A stretch of 64,000 bases of DNA from Sphaerisporangium corydalis (GTDB lineage Bacteria; Actinomycetota; Actinomycetes; Streptosporangiales; Streptosporangiaceae), in the NCBI RefSeq assembly GCF_025506355.1, contig NZ_JANZYP010000047.1, forward strand, positions 18,430 through 82,429. The letters are read 5' to 3'. The position numbers and the translations under genes were made by a program. Position 1 is the stretch's first letter. Every line of letters starts with the position of its first letter. This document shows positions 50,864 through 59,857 of this stretch, in pieces. Under the pieces are notes generated by a model. It saw nothing but the letters and a program-made list of their open reading frames with translations, searched no databases and had not been told where the DNA came from.

Positions 50864-51359
50864 ATGACGGAAGAAGACGAAGCGGCCTTCGACGAGTTCC
50901 TGGCCGCCCGGAGCACGGCTCTGCTCCGCACGGCCATCCTCGTCTGCGGCGCGTCGGCGCACGACGCCGAGGACCTGGCGCAGGGCGCCCTGGAGAAGGT
51001 CTACCGGCACTGGCCGAGGATCCGGCACGCCGGAGGCGTACGCGCGGCGGGTGGTGGTCAACGCCGCGATCTCCCGGTCCCGGCGCCGCAAGGTGATCAA
51101 CGAGATCACCTTCGCGCGCCCCCCTGAGACCGAGGCCCCGCAGTCCGATCTCGACCTGCGGGACGCCCTGCTGGAGGAGCTGCGGCGGCTTCCCGCGCGG
51201 ATGCGCGCCGTCGTCGTCCTGCGCTACTGGGAGGACCTTTCCGAGATCGAGACGGCCGCCCTGCTCGGGTGCTCGCTCGGAACGGTGAAGAGCCAGGCCG
51301 CACGGGGTCTGGCCAGGATGCGGGCGCGCGTCGGCGCCCTGAAGGGAATGTCGGTATGA
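50864..51359 (+). pseudogene. SigE-family ECF sigma factor split by a frameshift
   Basis: From ATG 50864 (MTEEDEAAFDEFLAARSTALLRTAILVCGASAHDAEDLAQGALEKVYRHWPRI) the frame goes out of register near 51022-51028; the continuation PEAYARRVVVNAAISRSRRRKVINEITF, then LLEELRRLPARMRAVVVLRYWEDLSEIETAALLGCSLGTVKSQAARGLARMRARV, is in another frame up to 51359. Both halves are typical for the actinobacterial SigE-like ECF type, so one base has been lost, most simply from a G run at the ATCCGGCAC site. Either a real pseudogene or a sequencing error; the intact downstream partner favours an error. Confidence 0.85.
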
Positions 51360-52294
51360 GCATCGAGGAAGAGCTCAAGGAAGCCATGGCGGCCCGCGTC
51401 GCCGATGTGCGCGCGCCCGCGATGATGGGCGCGGCCGTACGCCGCAGGCACCGCTCGCACGTGGTCCGGTTCCGCACGGCGGGCGCGGCGGCGCTCACCG
51501 TGGTCGTCGCGGGCGCCTTCCCCGCCTACACGGCGCTGACCTCAGGGCCGTCCTCGCTCGGGGGAGGCCCGGCCGCCGGGCCGACGGAGCCGGCCGTCCC
51601 GCCCTCGGACGCATCGCTCGTCCCGCCCTCGGACGCTCCGCCCGTCACACCGTCGGGGGACCCGACGACCGGCTTCACCCCGGGGGTGCCGTCGGGGGAT
51701 CCGACGACCGGCTTCTCTCCGGGGGTGCCGTCGGAGAGCCCTCCGGACGGGGTGGACATGGCCTCGCCCGAGCCGATGCCCAGCGACGCGTTCACCGCCG
51801 CCCCGAACGACCGGCCGACGGGCATGCCGCAGGATCTCGGCGACCTGGGGGACGGGCGGGAGTTCGGCGGCATCCGGCTGGGCTATCTGCCCGACTTCCT
51901 CAAATGGGGTGGATGGTCGGGCAAAAATGGATTCGGCGTGACCAGTTACACGACCACGTTCGACGAGCCGGGCGCCAAGGACGGCGTGTACGGCGTGCAG
52001 GTCGTCGTCTTCGAGGGCCAGGCCGCGCAGCGCGTCAAGCCCCTGCTGCGGACCTACCGCGCCGCCTCTGAGCGCCGCGTCTCCGTCCACGGGGCCGAAG
52101 GCGCGCTCGCCGCGCTCGGGGAGGGGTCGGAGGTCACCGAGGACAACAGCGGAACGCCGACGATCGTGTGGTTCCCCAAGCGGGACCTGGCGATCGAGGT
52201 CATGATCAGCCCGGTCCTGGCGGAAAGACTCGGCGCCAAGGACACCCGGCGTGAGCTCAAGAAGATCGCCAACGGGGTCGGCGTGACGGACTGA
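51356..52294 (+). CDS. Membrane protein downstream of the SigE-like sigma (probable anti-sigma)
   Basis: 312 residues from ATG 51356, whose ATGA overlaps the sigma stop. One helix (AGAAALTVVVAGAFPAYTAL) near residue 45, then a Pro/Ser/Asp stalk with a 13-residue repeat (GDPTTGFTPGVPS, GDPTTGFSPGVPS) and an extracellular domain of about 150 residues (LGYLPDFLKWGGWSGKNGFGVTSY...VVVFEGQAAQRVKPLLRTYRAASERR). The arrangement matches SigE-type sigma/membrane partner operons common in actinomycetes, so an anti-sigma or co-regulator role is inferred. No ZAS motif seen. Confidence 0.78.
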   Translation: MSIEEELKEAMAARVADVRAPAMMGAAVRRRHRSHVVRFRTAGAAALTVVVAGAFPAYTALTSGPSSLGGGPAAGPTEPAVPPSDASLVPPSDAPPVTPSGDPTTGFTPGVPSGDPTTGFSPGVPSESPPDGVDMASPEPMPSDAFTAAPNDRPTGMPQDLGDLGDGREFGGIRLGYLPDFLKWGGWSGKNGFGVTSYTTTFDEPGAKDGVYGVQVVVFEGQAAQRVKPLLRTYRAASERRVSVHGAEGALAALGEGSEVTEDNSGTPTIVWFPKRDLAIEVMISPVLAERLGAKDTRRELKKIANGVGVTD

Positions 52295-52361
52295 CCGCGA
52301 ACGGGACGCTCCACGCGTCGGTCCGCGCGCACGGAGGTCGGACGCGCACGGAGGTTCCAGG

Positions 52362-52400
52362 CGATACGGCGATACGGCGGTACGGCGGTACGGCGGTACA
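52362..52400. repeat. 8-bp tandem repeat after the anti-sigma gene
   Basis: CGATACGG twice and CGGTACGG three times in a row (last one incomplete). It follows a short duplicated CGCGCACGGAGGT. Simple repeat prone to slippage. Confidence 0.85.
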
Positions 52401-52404
52401 AGAA

Positions 52405-52429
52405 GGCCCGGGGCGGCGTGCCCCGGGCC
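52405..52429. terminator. Bidirectional hairpin terminator
   Basis: GGCCCGGGGC/GCCCCGGGCC, a perfect 10-bp stem with a 5-base loop, lies between the convergent anti-sigma and aminotransferase genes. Confidence 0.8.
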
Positions 52430-52491
52430 TGCTGTGTCCGAACGTTTCACGCGATGTCCGGACAGGGCCGGAATCGCGGGGAGAGCCCGGA

Positions 52492-53697
52492 TCAGTGCGC
52501 CTCGGCGAGGAGCTTTGCGATGCGGCTGACGCCCTCGACGAGGTCGTCGTCGCCGAGCGCGTACGACAGGCGGAAGTAGCCAGGGGTGCCGAACGCCTCG
52601 CCCGGGACCAGCGCGACCTCGGCCTCCTCCAGGATCAGCTCGGCCAGCTCGGCCGACGTCGCCGGGCGCCTGCCGCGGATCTCCTTGCCCAGGACTCCCT
52701 TGATCGAGGGGTAGACGTAGAAGGCGCCGAACGGCTCGGGGCAGACCACGCCGGGGATGTCGTTCAGCATGCGGACCATGGTCTGGCGGCGCCGGTCGAA
52801 CGCCTCGCGCATGGCCGCCACGGCCGACAGGTCGCCCGTGACGGCCGCCAGGGCGGCGGCCTGGGCGACGTTGGAGACGTTGGAGGTGGCGTGCGACTGC
52901 AGGTTGGTCGCGGCCTTGATCACGTCCTTGGGCCCGATCATCCAGCCCACCCGCCAGCCGGTCATGGCGTAGGTCTTGGCGACGCCGTTGAGGATGACCA
53001 CGCGGTCCCGCAGCTCGGGCACGGCGGTCGCGATGCTGGTGAAGGTCGCCTCGCCGTAGACGAGGTGCTCGTAGATCTCGTCGGTGACCACCCACAGGCC
53101 GTGCCCGGCGGCCCAGCGGCCGATCTCCCCGACCTGCTCGGGGGAGTACACCGCGCCGGTGGGGTTGGACGGGGAGACGAACAGCAGGACCTTGGTGCGG
53201 TCGGTGCGCGCCGCCTCCAGCTGCTCGACAGAGGCGAGGTAGCCGGTGGTCTCGTCGGTCACGACGTCGACCTGGACGCCGCCGGCGAGCTTGACGGCCT
53301 CGGGATAGGTCGTCCAGTAGGGGGCGACGACCAGGACCTCGTCACCGGGGTCGAGCAGGGTGGCGAACGCCTCGTAGACGGCCTGCTTGCCCCCGTTGGT
53401 GACCAGGACCTGCGACGCCTCGACCTCCAGGCCGGAGTCGCGCCGGGTCTTGTCGGCGATGGCCTGCTTGAGCTCTGGAAGGCCGCCCGCCGGGGTGTAC
53501 TTGTGGAACCTGGGGTTCCCGCAGGCCTCGACGGCGGCGGCGACGATGTAGTCGGGCGTCGGGAAGTCGGGCTCGCCGGCGCCGAAGCCGATGACCGGGC
53601 GACCGTCCGCCTTCATCGCCTTGGCCTTGGCGTCCACGGCCAGAGTGGCGGACTCGGAGATCGCGGATATGCGCGCTGAGATGCGAGGACGGGTCAT
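52492..53697 (-). CDS. aspC: Pyridoxal phosphate-dependent aminotransferase (aspartate aminotransferase)
   Basis: 401 residues from ATG 53697 ([45 protein letters not shown]). Class I fold: [88 protein letters not shown], the PLP Lys in [21 protein letters not shown] (about residue 237) and the substrate Arg in [13 protein letters not shown]. It should interconvert aspartate and oxaloacetate. In Streptomyces an aspartate aminotransferase gene also precedes secE. An ATG three codons upstream (53706) is an alternative. Confidence 0.93.
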   Translation of the reverse strand: MTRPRISARISAISESATLAVDAKAKAMKADGRPVIGFGAGEPDFPTPDYIVAAAVEACGNPRFHKYTPAGGLPELKQAIADKTRRDSGLEVEASQVLVTNGGKQAVYEAFATLLDPGDEVLVVAPYWTTYPEAVKLAGGVQVDVVTDETTGYLASVEQLEAARTDRTKVLLFVSPSNPTGAVYSPEQVGEIGRWAAGHGLWVVTDEIYEHLVYGEATFTSIATAVPELRDRVVILNGVAKTYAMTGWRVGWMIGPKDVIKAATNLQSHATSNVSNVAQAAALAAVTGDLSAVAAMREAFDRRRQTMVRMLNDIPGVVCPEPFGAFYVYPSIKGVLGKEIRGRRPATSAELAELILEEAEVALVPGEAFGTPGYFRLSYALGDDDLVEGVSRIAKLLAEAH

Positions 53698-53790
53698 GCC
53701 TTCCATGTTTCCAGACGTCTCGGACCGCTGCCGCCGCATATCCATGATGTGGACAAGGGCGAGAATGCCGTGACGTGGCAGACGAGTTGG

Positions 53791-53820
53791 TTCGACGTGA
53801 GGCGCATTCCCCCGTACACT
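53791..53820 (+). promoter_or_regulatory. Promoter of the tRNA-Trp gene
   Basis: TTCGAC (53791-53796), an 18-bp spacer and TACACT (53815-53820), 58 bp before the tRNA. It is a good match for a vegetative actinobacterial promoter. Confidence 0.6.
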
Positions 53821-53877
53821 TCTGCAACTAGTGAGCGACGCGCCCCCGGCTGCTCGGGGTAAGGTGGTTCACGGCAT

Positions 53878-53950
53878 AGGGCACTAGCGCAATTGGTAGC
53901 GCACCGGTCTCCAAAACCGGCGGTTGGGGGTTCGAGTCCCTCGTGCCCTG
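53878..53950 (+). tRNA. trnW: tRNA-Trp (anticodon CCA)
   Basis: A 73-nt cloverleaf: acceptor AGGGCAC (53878-53884) pairs with GTGCCCT (53943-53949) with discriminator G; D arm GCGC...GCGC with GGTA; anticodon arm CCGGT-CTCCAAA-ACCGG, anticodon CCA at 53911-53913; T loop TTCGAGT. No CCA end encoded. It stands directly upstream of secE, the usual actinobacterial position. Confidence 0.97.
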
Positions 53951-54024
53951 CGGAGTGCGGTCCGCGCACCGATGGCGTGTATGCCGCCGAAAGTTGCGTA
54001 GGAACGACGGATCAGGTGAGGACT

Positions 54025-54282
54025 GTGGCGATCGACACGCGCGGCGAGGCCGCTGACAGGCCGAGCAAGCCGTCCGGCCAGGCCGTTAAGAAGCGCACCT
54101 CTCCCGCACTTTTCTACCGGCAGGTGGTCGCCGAGCTTCGCAAGGTGATCTGGCCGACGCGCAAGGATCTGATCTCTTACACCACGGTGGTCCTCGTCTT
54201 CGTCCTGATCATGGTCGGGCTCGTGTCCGGGATAGACTTCTTGCTCACGAAGGGTGTGCTGGCGGTCTTCGGCGGAGCCTGA
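54025..54282 (+). CDS. secE: Preprotein translocase subunit SecE
   Basis: 85 residues from GTG 54025 ([22 protein letters not shown]); GTG 54016 is possible. The SecE core is [45 protein letters not shown]: the amphipathic helix with the conserved V-x-W-P-x-R followed by the single transmembrane helix. It holds SecY in the translocon. A 33-residue N-terminal extension is rich in Lys/Pro. The next gene is nusG (76-bp gap). Confidence 0.95.
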   Translation: MAIDTRGEAADRPSKPSGQAVKKRTSPALFYRQVVAELRKVIWPTRKDLISYTTVVLVFVLIMVGLVSGIDFLLTKGVLAVFGGA

Positions 54283-54358
54283 GCCGGCCGCCACGCGACA
54301 GCCGCCCACGACCGGGCGGCAGAAGATCGCCCCATCGACGAGAGAAGAAAGAGTCACC

Positions 54359-55159
54359 GTGTCCGAGTCCCCACTGTCGGCTGGCGCATCCCACGATGAG
54401 TGGGAGGGCGAGCCGGAAGAGGCGGTCGAGACCACCGAAGAGCCCGGCACCGCCGAGGTCTCCGGTGAGACCGACGAGTCCGGCGACGCCGGCGCCTCCG
54501 GTGATGCCGAGGAGTCCGGCGAGGTAGCCGAGGCTCCCGCCGTTGACGAAGACGGTGACCTCATCCCCGACGTCGATCCCGTCGACGAGTTCAAGCGGAC
54601 GATGCGCGGCCTTCCCGGCGAGTGGTACGTCATCCACTCCTACGCCGGTTACGAGAACCGCGTGAAGTCCAACATCGAGACCCGCACCCAGTCCCTGAAC
54701 ATGGAGGACTACCTCTTCCAGGTCGAGGTGCCGGTCCACACCGTCACCGAGATCAAGGGCGGCAAGCGCACCCCGGTCAAGGAGCGCGTGCTCCCCGGGT
54801 ACGTGCTGGTGCGCATGGAACTGACCGACGAGTCCTGGTCCGCGGTGCGCAACACGCCGGGTGTGACCGGGTTCGTGGGCCTGTCCAACCGGCCCAGCCC
54901 GCTGAGCATCGACGAGGTCGCCAAGCTCCTCGCGCCGGAGCCGACCGAGCAGGCCAAGACGACCGCCGCCAAGGCCGCCGCCGCGACCGTCGACTTCGAG
55001 GTCGGCGAGTCCGTCACGGTCATGGACGGCCCGTTCGCCACCCTGCCCGCCACGGTCAGCGAGATCAGCGCCGAGTCGCAGAAGCTCAAGGTGCTCGTCT
55101 CGATCTTCGGCCGTGAGACCCCGGTCGAGCTCTCGTTCAACCAGGTCTCCAAGATCTGA
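54359..55159 (+). CDS. nusG: Transcription termination/antitermination protein NusG
   Basis: 266 residues from GTG 54359. An acidic N-terminal extension of about 80 residues ([22 protein letters not shown]) precedes the NGN domain ([39 protein letters not shown]...[31 protein letters not shown]) and the KOW domain ([54 protein letters not shown]). The long acidic extension is usual for actinobacterial NusG. It binds RNA polymerase and Rho/S10. An 180-bp gap with a small hairpin separates it from rplK. Confidence 0.97.
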   Translation: MSESPLSAGASHDEWEGEPEEAVETTEEPGTAEVSGETDESGDAGASGDAEESGEVAEAPAVDEDGDLIPDVDPVDEFKRTMRGLPGEWYVIHSYAGYENRVKSNIETRTQSLNMEDYLFQVEVPVHTVTEIKGGKRTPVKERVLPGYVLVRMELTDESWSAVRNTPGVTGFVGLSNRPSPLSIDEVAKLLAPEPTEQAKTTAAKAAAATVDFEVGESVTVMDGPFATLPATVSEISAESQKLKVLVSIFGRETPVELSFNQVSKI

Positions 55160-55289
55160 CGACAACCCGGTCCCGGTGCTCCCGTGGCCCGCATACACTG
55201 ATAAGTCGTCCCCACGGGTCAGCCCAGCGCGGCCTGTGGGGGTATCCCCGGGAAAGCATGGCCGCCCTGGCCGTCGCATGCCCCGGGGG

Positions 55290-55307
55290 CTCCCACCTCA
55301 GTGGGAG
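55290..55307 (+). promoter_or_regulatory. Leader hairpin before rplK
   Basis: CTCCCAC/GTGGGAG with a CTCA loop, perfect 7-bp stem 33 bp before the rplK start. In E. coli the L1 protein controls rplK-rplA through the rplK leader, so this may be an L1 site; a -10-like TACACT is at 55194. Confidence 0.45.
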
Positions 55308-55339
55308 TTCCGTAGGAGTTAAGGACCCGGAGTAGGACA

Positions 55340-55771
55340 ATGCCTCCTAAGAAGAAGATCGCGTCCCTGGTGAAGGTCCAGCTTCCCGCTGGTCAGGCCA
55401 CGCCCGCGCCGCCGGTCGGTACCGCCCTCGGTCCCCACGGCGTCAACATCATGGACTTCGTCAAGCAGTACAACGCCGCGACCGAGGCGCAGCGGGGCAA
55501 CATCATCCCCGTCGAGATCACCATCTTCGAGGACCGCAGCTTCACCTTCATCACGAAGACGCCGCCGGCGCCTGAGCTGATCAAGAAGGCCGCGGGTCTC
55601 GACAAGGCCAGCGCGAACCCGCTCCGCGACAAGGTGGGCAAGCTCACCAAGGAGCAGCTCCGCCAGATCGCCGAGACCAAGATGCCCGACCTCAACGCCA
55701 ACGACATCGAGGCCGCCGAGAAGATCATCGCCGGCACCGCCCGGTCGATGGGCATCACGATCGCCGACTGA
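55340..55771 (+). CDS. rplK: Ribosomal protein L11
   Basis: 143 residues, normal length. Typical start [48 protein letters not shown], then the RNA-binding C domain [60 protein letters not shown]. It binds 23S rRNA at the GTPase centre and is the thiostrepton target with the rRNA. A GGAGTAGGACA precedes the ATG. Confidence 0.98.
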   Translation: MPPKKKIASLVKVQLPAGQATPAPPVGTALGPHGVNIMDFVKQYNAATEAQRGNIIPVEITIFEDRSFTFITKTPPAPELIKKAAGLDKASANPLRDKVGKLTKEQLRQIAETKMPDLNANDIEAAEKIIAGTARSMGITIAD

Positions 55772-55836
55772 CCCAAAGCAGACCGTGGGAGGGCCAGGCG
55801 CTGGCCCATGACCACATACTCCACAAGGAGAGAAAC

Positions 55837-56556
55837 GTGAAGCGCAGCAAGGGCTACCGCAAGGCCGCCGAGTCGATCGACAGCGAGCAGCTGTACGCGC
55901 CGGTCGACGCGGCGAAGCTGGCCAAGGGCACCTCGGTCACCAAGTTCGACGCGACCGTCGAGGTGGCACTGCGGCTGGGCGTCGACCCCCGCAAGGCCGA
56001 CCAGATGGTCCGTGGCACCGTCAACCTCCCGCACGGCACCGGCAAGACCGCCCGGGTCCTGGTCTTCGCGACCGGTGACCGTGCCGAGGAGGCCCGCGCC
56101 GCGGGCGCCGACATCGTCGGCGCCGACGAGCTGATCGAAGAGATCGCCAAGGGCAACCGCCTCAACGAGTTCGACGCCGTCGTGGCCACGCCGGACCTCA
56201 TGGGCAAGGTCGGCCGCCTCGGCCGCGTGCTCGGTCCCCGTGGTCTCATGCCGAACCCCAAGACCGGCACCGTCACGCCGGCCGTGGCCAAGGCCGTGAC
56301 CGAGATCAAGGGTGGAAAGATCGAGTTCCGGGTCGACCGGCACGCGAACCTCCACTTCATCATCGGCAAGGTGTCGTTCCCCGAGCGTCAGCTCCTGGAG
56401 AACTACGCGGCCGCGCTCGACGAGGTCATCCGTCTCAAGCCGTCCGCGGCCAAGGGGCGCTACCTCAAGAAGGTGACGTTCTCCACGTCCATGGGCCCCG
56501 GCATTCCGGTCGACCCGAACGTGACGCGGGGCATCACCGCCGAGCTCGACGCCTGA
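55837..56556 (+). CDS. rplA: Ribosomal protein L1
   Basis: 239 residues from GTG 55837, after AGGAGAGAAAC. Evidence: [30 protein letters not shown], the core [87 protein letters not shown] and [14 protein letters not shown]. Normal length. It follows rplK after 65 bp and is closed by a strong terminator, so the L11/L1 pair is separated from rplJL. Confidence 0.98.
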   Translation: MKRSKGYRKAAESIDSEQLYAPVDAAKLAKGTSVTKFDATVEVALRLGVDPRKADQMVRGTVNLPHGTGKTARVLVFATGDRAEEARAAGADIVGADELIEEIAKGNRLNEFDAVVATPDLMGKVGRLGRVLGPRGLMPNPKTGTVTPAVAKAVTEIKGGKIEFRVDRHANLHFIIGKVSFPERQLLENYAAALDEVIRLKPSAAKGRYLKKVTFSTSMGPGIPVDPNVTRGITAELDA

Positions 56557-56620
56557 TTTCGGACATCGGGGTTCCGGCCCCCTGCGGGGCGACGGGAATC
56601 CCGGCGGCCGGCAGATCGTG

Positions 56621-56656
56621 AAAAGGGCCTTCGCCTTCCTGGCGAGGGCCCTTTTT
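56621..56656 (+). terminator. rplKA rho-independent terminator
   Basis: AAAAGGGCCTTCGCC pairs with GGCGAGGGCCCTTTTT, with one G-T wobble, a TTCCT loop and a TTTTT tail. Confidence 0.9.
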
Positions 56657-56811
56657 CACATTCCTTTGCGACGCGTTCTCCGCTGGTGGAGGCCGTTTTG
56701 CCCCATGTCGCCGCACCCGGGGCGGCCGAACCGATGAGCATAAGCCCCCGCACGGGGTAGTGCCGGAACGTAGGCTCGGAAGCAATTCCGGGGGATACGA
56801 AGGGATACCAA

Positions 56812-57696
56812 GTGAAGCGTCGAATGACACCCGCGATGGCGGCCGTGGGCTCGGCCATGCTGATCGCGGTATCAGCATGCGGCCAGACCACTCAGCAGGG
56901 CACCACATCGCTCGGCGCGGTGCAGCTCTCGGCGGCCGAGACGCTGCAGCAGAGCGCCAAGAACACCGAGACCGTCGACTCGTACACCGCTCAGCTCGCC
57001 TTGGACTTCTCCGCCCCCAAGGAGGGCGCCGGGTCGGTCAAGGGCACCATGGTCTACCACCAGAAGCCCCAGGTCGCCTCCGACGTGACGCTCGACCAGA
57101 TCGACGTCAGCGGGCAGAACGTCCCCGGCGGCGTGCGGGTGATCCTTCTCGGCCAGACGGCGTACGTGAAGGTCGACCTGCTCACCAAGCTCATGGGCAG
57201 CGCCAAGCCGTGGATCAAGATCGACCTCGCCAAGGCGGGCCAGAGCGCCGGCGTCGACGTCGGCCAGTTCCTCAGCCAGGCCCAGCAGATGGACCTGCAG
57301 AGCAGCGTGAAGATGCTGACCACCTCCAAGGACGTCGTCCAGGTGGGCCAGGAGACCGTGGGCGGCGTCGGCACGACGCACTACAAGGGCACGTTCACCG
57401 TGGCCGAGGCCGTCAAGCAGCTCACCCCCGAGCTGCAGCAGAAGCTGCAGGGCCAGCTCACCAACGTCAAGGACATGAAGTTCGACGCCTGGATCGACGC
57501 GCAGAGCCTGCCGCGCAAGGTCGAGATGAACGGGGGCGCCGGCGAGGGCACCTTCAAGCTGACCTCGCTGTTCACCGCCTTCAACGAGTCCGCCGAGGTC
57601 ACGGCGCCGCCCGCCGACCAGGTGGGCGACCTGCCCGACAACCTCGGTGACATGAAGGGCCTGGACGGCCTGGGCGCCACCGGCACCGCGAGCTGA
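56812..57696 (+). CDS. LppX/LprAFG-like lipoprotein
   Basis: 294 residues from GTG 56812. A lipoprotein signal (MKRRMTPAMAAVGSAMLIAVSAC) has the lipobox Ala-Val-Ser-Ala-Cys; the mature part is a LolA-like beta-cup with SYTAQLALDFSAPKEG, GTMVYHQKPQVASDVTLDQIDVSG and AYVKVDLLTKLMGSAKPWIKIDLAKAG. Such proteins carry lipids in the periplasm or envelope of mycobacteria. The position between rplA and rplJ is the one occupied in Streptomyces by a related lipoprotein. A terminator follows and rplJ has its own promoter, so it is a single-gene unit. Confidence 0.9.
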   Translation: MKRRMTPAMAAVGSAMLIAVSACGQTTQQGTTSLGAVQLSAAETLQQSAKNTETVDSYTAQLALDFSAPKEGAGSVKGTMVYHQKPQVASDVTLDQIDVSGQNVPGGVRVILLGQTAYVKVDLLTKLMGSAKPWIKIDLAKAGQSAGVDVGQFLSQAQQMDLQSSVKMLTTSKDVVQVGQETVGGVGTTHYKGTFTVAEAVKQLTPELQQKLQGQLTNVKDMKFDAWIDAQSLPRKVEMNGGAGEGTFKLTSLFTAFNESAEVTAPPADQVGDLPDNLGDMKGLDGLGATGTAS

Positions 57697-57709
57697 CCCT
57701 CCGGCGCGT

Positions 57710-57775
57710 CCCCCCCCCCCCCCCCCCGGGGGGGGGGCCCCCCGGGGGGGGGGGCCCCGGTTGGGGCCGGGGGGG
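57710..57775. repeat. Homopolymer cluster of C and G runs
   Basis: 18 C, 10 G, 6 C, 11 G, 4 C and shorter runs within 66 bp, right before the lipoprotein terminator. It looks like a slipped or misassembled homopolymer region rather than biological sequence. Confidence 0.9.
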
Positions 57776-57810
57776 CGCGTCCCCCGCGGCCCGATCGCGG
57801 GGGACGCGCC
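57774..57810 (+). terminator. Lipoprotein-gene terminator
   Basis: GGCGCGTCCCCCGCG/CGCGGGGGACGCGCC, a perfect 15-bp stem with a 7-base loop. GGCGCGTCCCC also begins at 57703, just before the homopolymer cluster, as a partial copy. Confidence 0.85.
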
Positions 57811-57830
57811 GGCCTGTCCGGTGCCCCGAT

Positions 57831-57860
57831 TTGGCGCCGGGCGGAAAGTACCCGTACAGT
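57831..57860 (+). promoter_or_regulatory. rplJL promoter
   Basis: TTGGCG (57831-57836), an 18-bp spacer and TACAGT (57855-57860); the L10 leader starts about seven bases later. Confidence 0.65.
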
Positions 57861-57866
57861 GTTAAC

Positions 57867-57955
57867 GCCGAAGACCGCCGGTCGTCGCTGAGCTGCTAAT
57901 GGCTCAGTGGCCCAAGGATCCACCAGAGTGGACGGCCCGCGTAGGTGTGATGTGA
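57867..57955 (+). ncRNA. Ribosomal protein L10 leader (autoregulatory mRNA element)
   Basis: Sequence and pairings match the L10 leader family: GACCgccGGTC, the hairpin CTGAGC-TGCTAATG-GCTCAG, and TCCAC-CAGA-GTGGA in GGCCCAAGGATCCACCAG...GGACGGCCCGCG. L10 (with L7/L12) binds this leader and represses its own operon. It ends about 120 bp before the rplJ start, with a candidate attenuator following. Confidence 0.85.
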
Positions 57956-57989
57956 GTTCCATCTGGATGGTTGATTTCGTCCGTATGAG

Positions 57990-58025
57990 AGCCCCGTGCG
58001 CCCGCGCCGGGGCTTGTTCTCTTTC
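57990..58025 (+). terminator. Candidate attenuator in the rplJ leader
   Basis: AGCCCCG/CGGGGCT (7 bp, 11-base loop) followed by T-rich TGTTCTCTTTCT, between the L10 leader and the rplJ SD. It could terminate when L10 is in excess. Confidence 0.65.
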
Positions 58026-58073
58026 TCGGGAGTCCCTGGGCCCTTCGCCGGTGGCACATCTGGAAGGAGGCCC

Positions 58074-58640
58074 ATGGCGAGGGCGGAAAAGGCGACCGCG
58101 GTAGCCGAGCTCAAGGACAACTTCGAGAGCTCGAACGCCGCTGTCCTGACCGAGTACCGCGGTCTCACCGTGGCGCAGCTCAAGCAGCTGCGCACCACTC
58201 TCGGTGGGAATGCGAAGTTCGCCGTGGCGAAGAACACGCTGTCCAAGATCGCGGCCAACGAGGCCGGGGTCACCTCCCTGGACGACCTGTTCCAGGGTCC
58301 GACAGCGATCGCGTTCGTCAACGGCGACGTGGTCGAGGCGGCCAAGGGTCTGCGTGACTTCGCCAAGGCCAATCCCCTCCTGATCATCAAGGGTGGTGTC
58401 GTCGACGGCAAGTCGATGACCCCGGCTGAGATCTCGACGCTCGCCGACCTGGAGTCGCGCGAGGTCCTGCTGGCGAAGCTGGCCGGCGCGATGAAGGCGA
58501 AGCAGTCTCAGGCCGCCGCCACGTTCGCCGCGCTGCCCACCACCATGGCCCGGCTCGTCGAGGCTCTGCGCGTCAAGCGCGATGAGACCGGCGGAGCCGA
58601 GCCCGCGGACGCGGCGCCCAGCGACGAGGCCGGCGAGTAG
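58074..58640 (+). CDS. rplJ: Ribosomal protein L10
   Basis: 188 residues from ATG 58074 after GGAAGGAGGCCC. L10 start [43 protein letters not shown], then [21 protein letters not shown] and the C-terminal helix that binds L7/L12 dimers ([13 protein letters not shown]). The acidic tail ([13 protein letters not shown]) is normal for actinobacteria. It binds its own leader. Confidence 0.98.
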   Translation: MARAEKATAVAELKDNFESSNAAVLTEYRGLTVAQLKQLRTTLGGNAKFAVAKNTLSKIAANEAGVTSLDDLFQGPTAIAFVNGDVVEAAKGLRDFAKANPLLIIKGGVVDGKSMTPAEISTLADLESREVLLAKLAGAMKAKQSQAAATFAALPTTMARLVEALRVKRDETGGAEPADAAPSDEAGE

Positions 58641-58730
58641 GTCGGGCGCGAAAGCGACCACATCAGGGGATTCAGGCGCATACCGCGGTCAGTTTCCAAG
58701 TTTTGCACTTAATACGGAGGAACCACCACC

Positions 58731-59120
58731 ATGGCGAAGCTCAGCACCGACGAGCTGCTCGACGCGTTCAAGGAGATGACCCTTCTTGAGCTCTCCGACT
58801 TCGTGAAGCTCTTCGAGGACACCTTCGACGTCAAGGCCGCCGCCCCGGTCGCCGTCGCCGCTGCCGGCCCGGCCGGCGGAGGCGCCGCCGCCGAGGAGGT
58901 CGAGGAGCAGGACGAGTTCGACGTCATCCTCGAGGCCGCAGGCGACAAGAAGATCCAGGTCATCAAGGAGGTCCGCGCGCTCACGAGCCTGGGCCTCAAG
59001 GAGGCCAAGGACCTCGTCGACGGTGCCCCCAAGGCGCTGCTGGAGAAGGTCAACAAGGAAGCCGCGGAGAAGGCCAAGGCCGCCCTGGAGGGCGCCGGCG
59101 CCACCGTCACCGTCAAGTGA
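58731..59120 (+). CDS. rplL: Ribosomal protein L7/L12
   Basis: 129 residues. N-terminal dimerisation helices [37 protein letters not shown], an Ala/Gly hinge ([13 protein letters not shown]), and the C domain [72 protein letters not shown]. It recruits elongation factors. Co-transcribed with rplJ (90-bp gap). Confidence 0.98.
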   Translation: MAKLSTDELLDAFKEMTLLELSDFVKLFEDTFDVKAAAPVAVAAAGPAGGGAAAEEVEEQDEFDVILEAAGDKKIQVIKEVRALTSLGLKEAKDLVDGAPKALLEKVNKEAAEKAKAALEGAGATVTVK

Positions 59121-59142
59121 CCTCTCGCGTCTGAAGCTCCAC

Positions 59143-59190
59143 ACCAAAAGGGGCGGTCCACCCAGGTGCCGGGTGGCCGTCCCTTTTGGT
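59143..59190 (+). terminator. rplJL rho-independent terminator
   Basis: ACCAAAAGGGGCGG/CCGTCCCTTTTGGT, 14-bp stem with one G-T wobble; the loop holds a smaller hairpin. Confidence 0.8.
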
Positions 59191-59335
59191 TTGCCCGGAA
59201 AGCGGATGATCGCCGATGTGGATCTTTATACCGGGTTATGATCCGGCGACCGGCTGACCGGTTGGCCTCCGCCCCCGAGCGCGCCCGTGTCCCCGTGGCG
59301 CCGCGCGGCGGCCACCGGACGATTGGGGGGAACTG

Positions 59336-59857
59336 GTGGCGCTCCACGCGGCTCGATCCCCTCGGAGATCGCGTTTTCCCCTGGTCGTCGTGCTGCTCCT
59401 CGTGCTGATCGCCGTCCTCGGCACCGCCTGGATCCGCGTCGGCGGCGACCTCGACGACGCGCGGTCGGCCGCCCGCGACCGCATGGCCGCCGTCCAGGCC
59501 GCCGAGCGCTACGCCCTGACCCTGATGGCCGTGGACTACCGCACGGTCGACCGTGACGTGGACCGGGTCCTGGCCACCTCCACGGGCGAGGCCAAGGTCG
59601 ACTACGCCAGGGACGCCGAACGGCTGAAGGCGGCGACCCGGCTGAACCACGCGGTGCAGACCGGGGTGGTGCGCGCGGCCGGCCTGGTCTCGATCGACGC
59701 GCTGCGGCGCTCGGCGCGCGTGCTGGTGGTGGCCGACTCGGTGATCCGCTGGGACGGCGCCAAAACCCCTCCCCAGGACCGCTACTACCGCTGGAGCATC
59801 CAGGTCACCAAGCTCGGGGCGGCGTGGTGGGTCTCGAAGCTGGAGCAGGTCACATGA
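59336..59857 (+). CDS. Mce-associated membrane protein-like 1
   Basis: 173 residues from GTG 59336 with one N-terminal helix (FPLVVVLLLVLIAVLGTAWI), then a coiled LDDARSAARDRMAAVQAAERYALTLMAVDYRTVDRDVDRVLATSTGEAKVDYARDAERL and a beta-rich end. The A-E-R-Y-A-x-x-L-x-x-x-D-Y-R-T motif is typical of Mce-associated (Mam) proteins. No mce operon is in the window. ATGA overlap with the next gene (59854-59857) shows the pair is translated together. Confidence 0.82.
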   Translation: MALHAARSPRRSRFPLVVVLLLVLIAVLGTAWIRVGGDLDDARSAARDRMAAVQAAERYALTLMAVDYRTVDRDVDRVLATSTGEAKVDYARDAERLKAATRLNHAVQTGVVRAAGLVSIDALRRSARVLVVADSVIRWDGAKTPPQDRYYRWSIQVTKLGAAWWVSKLEQVT

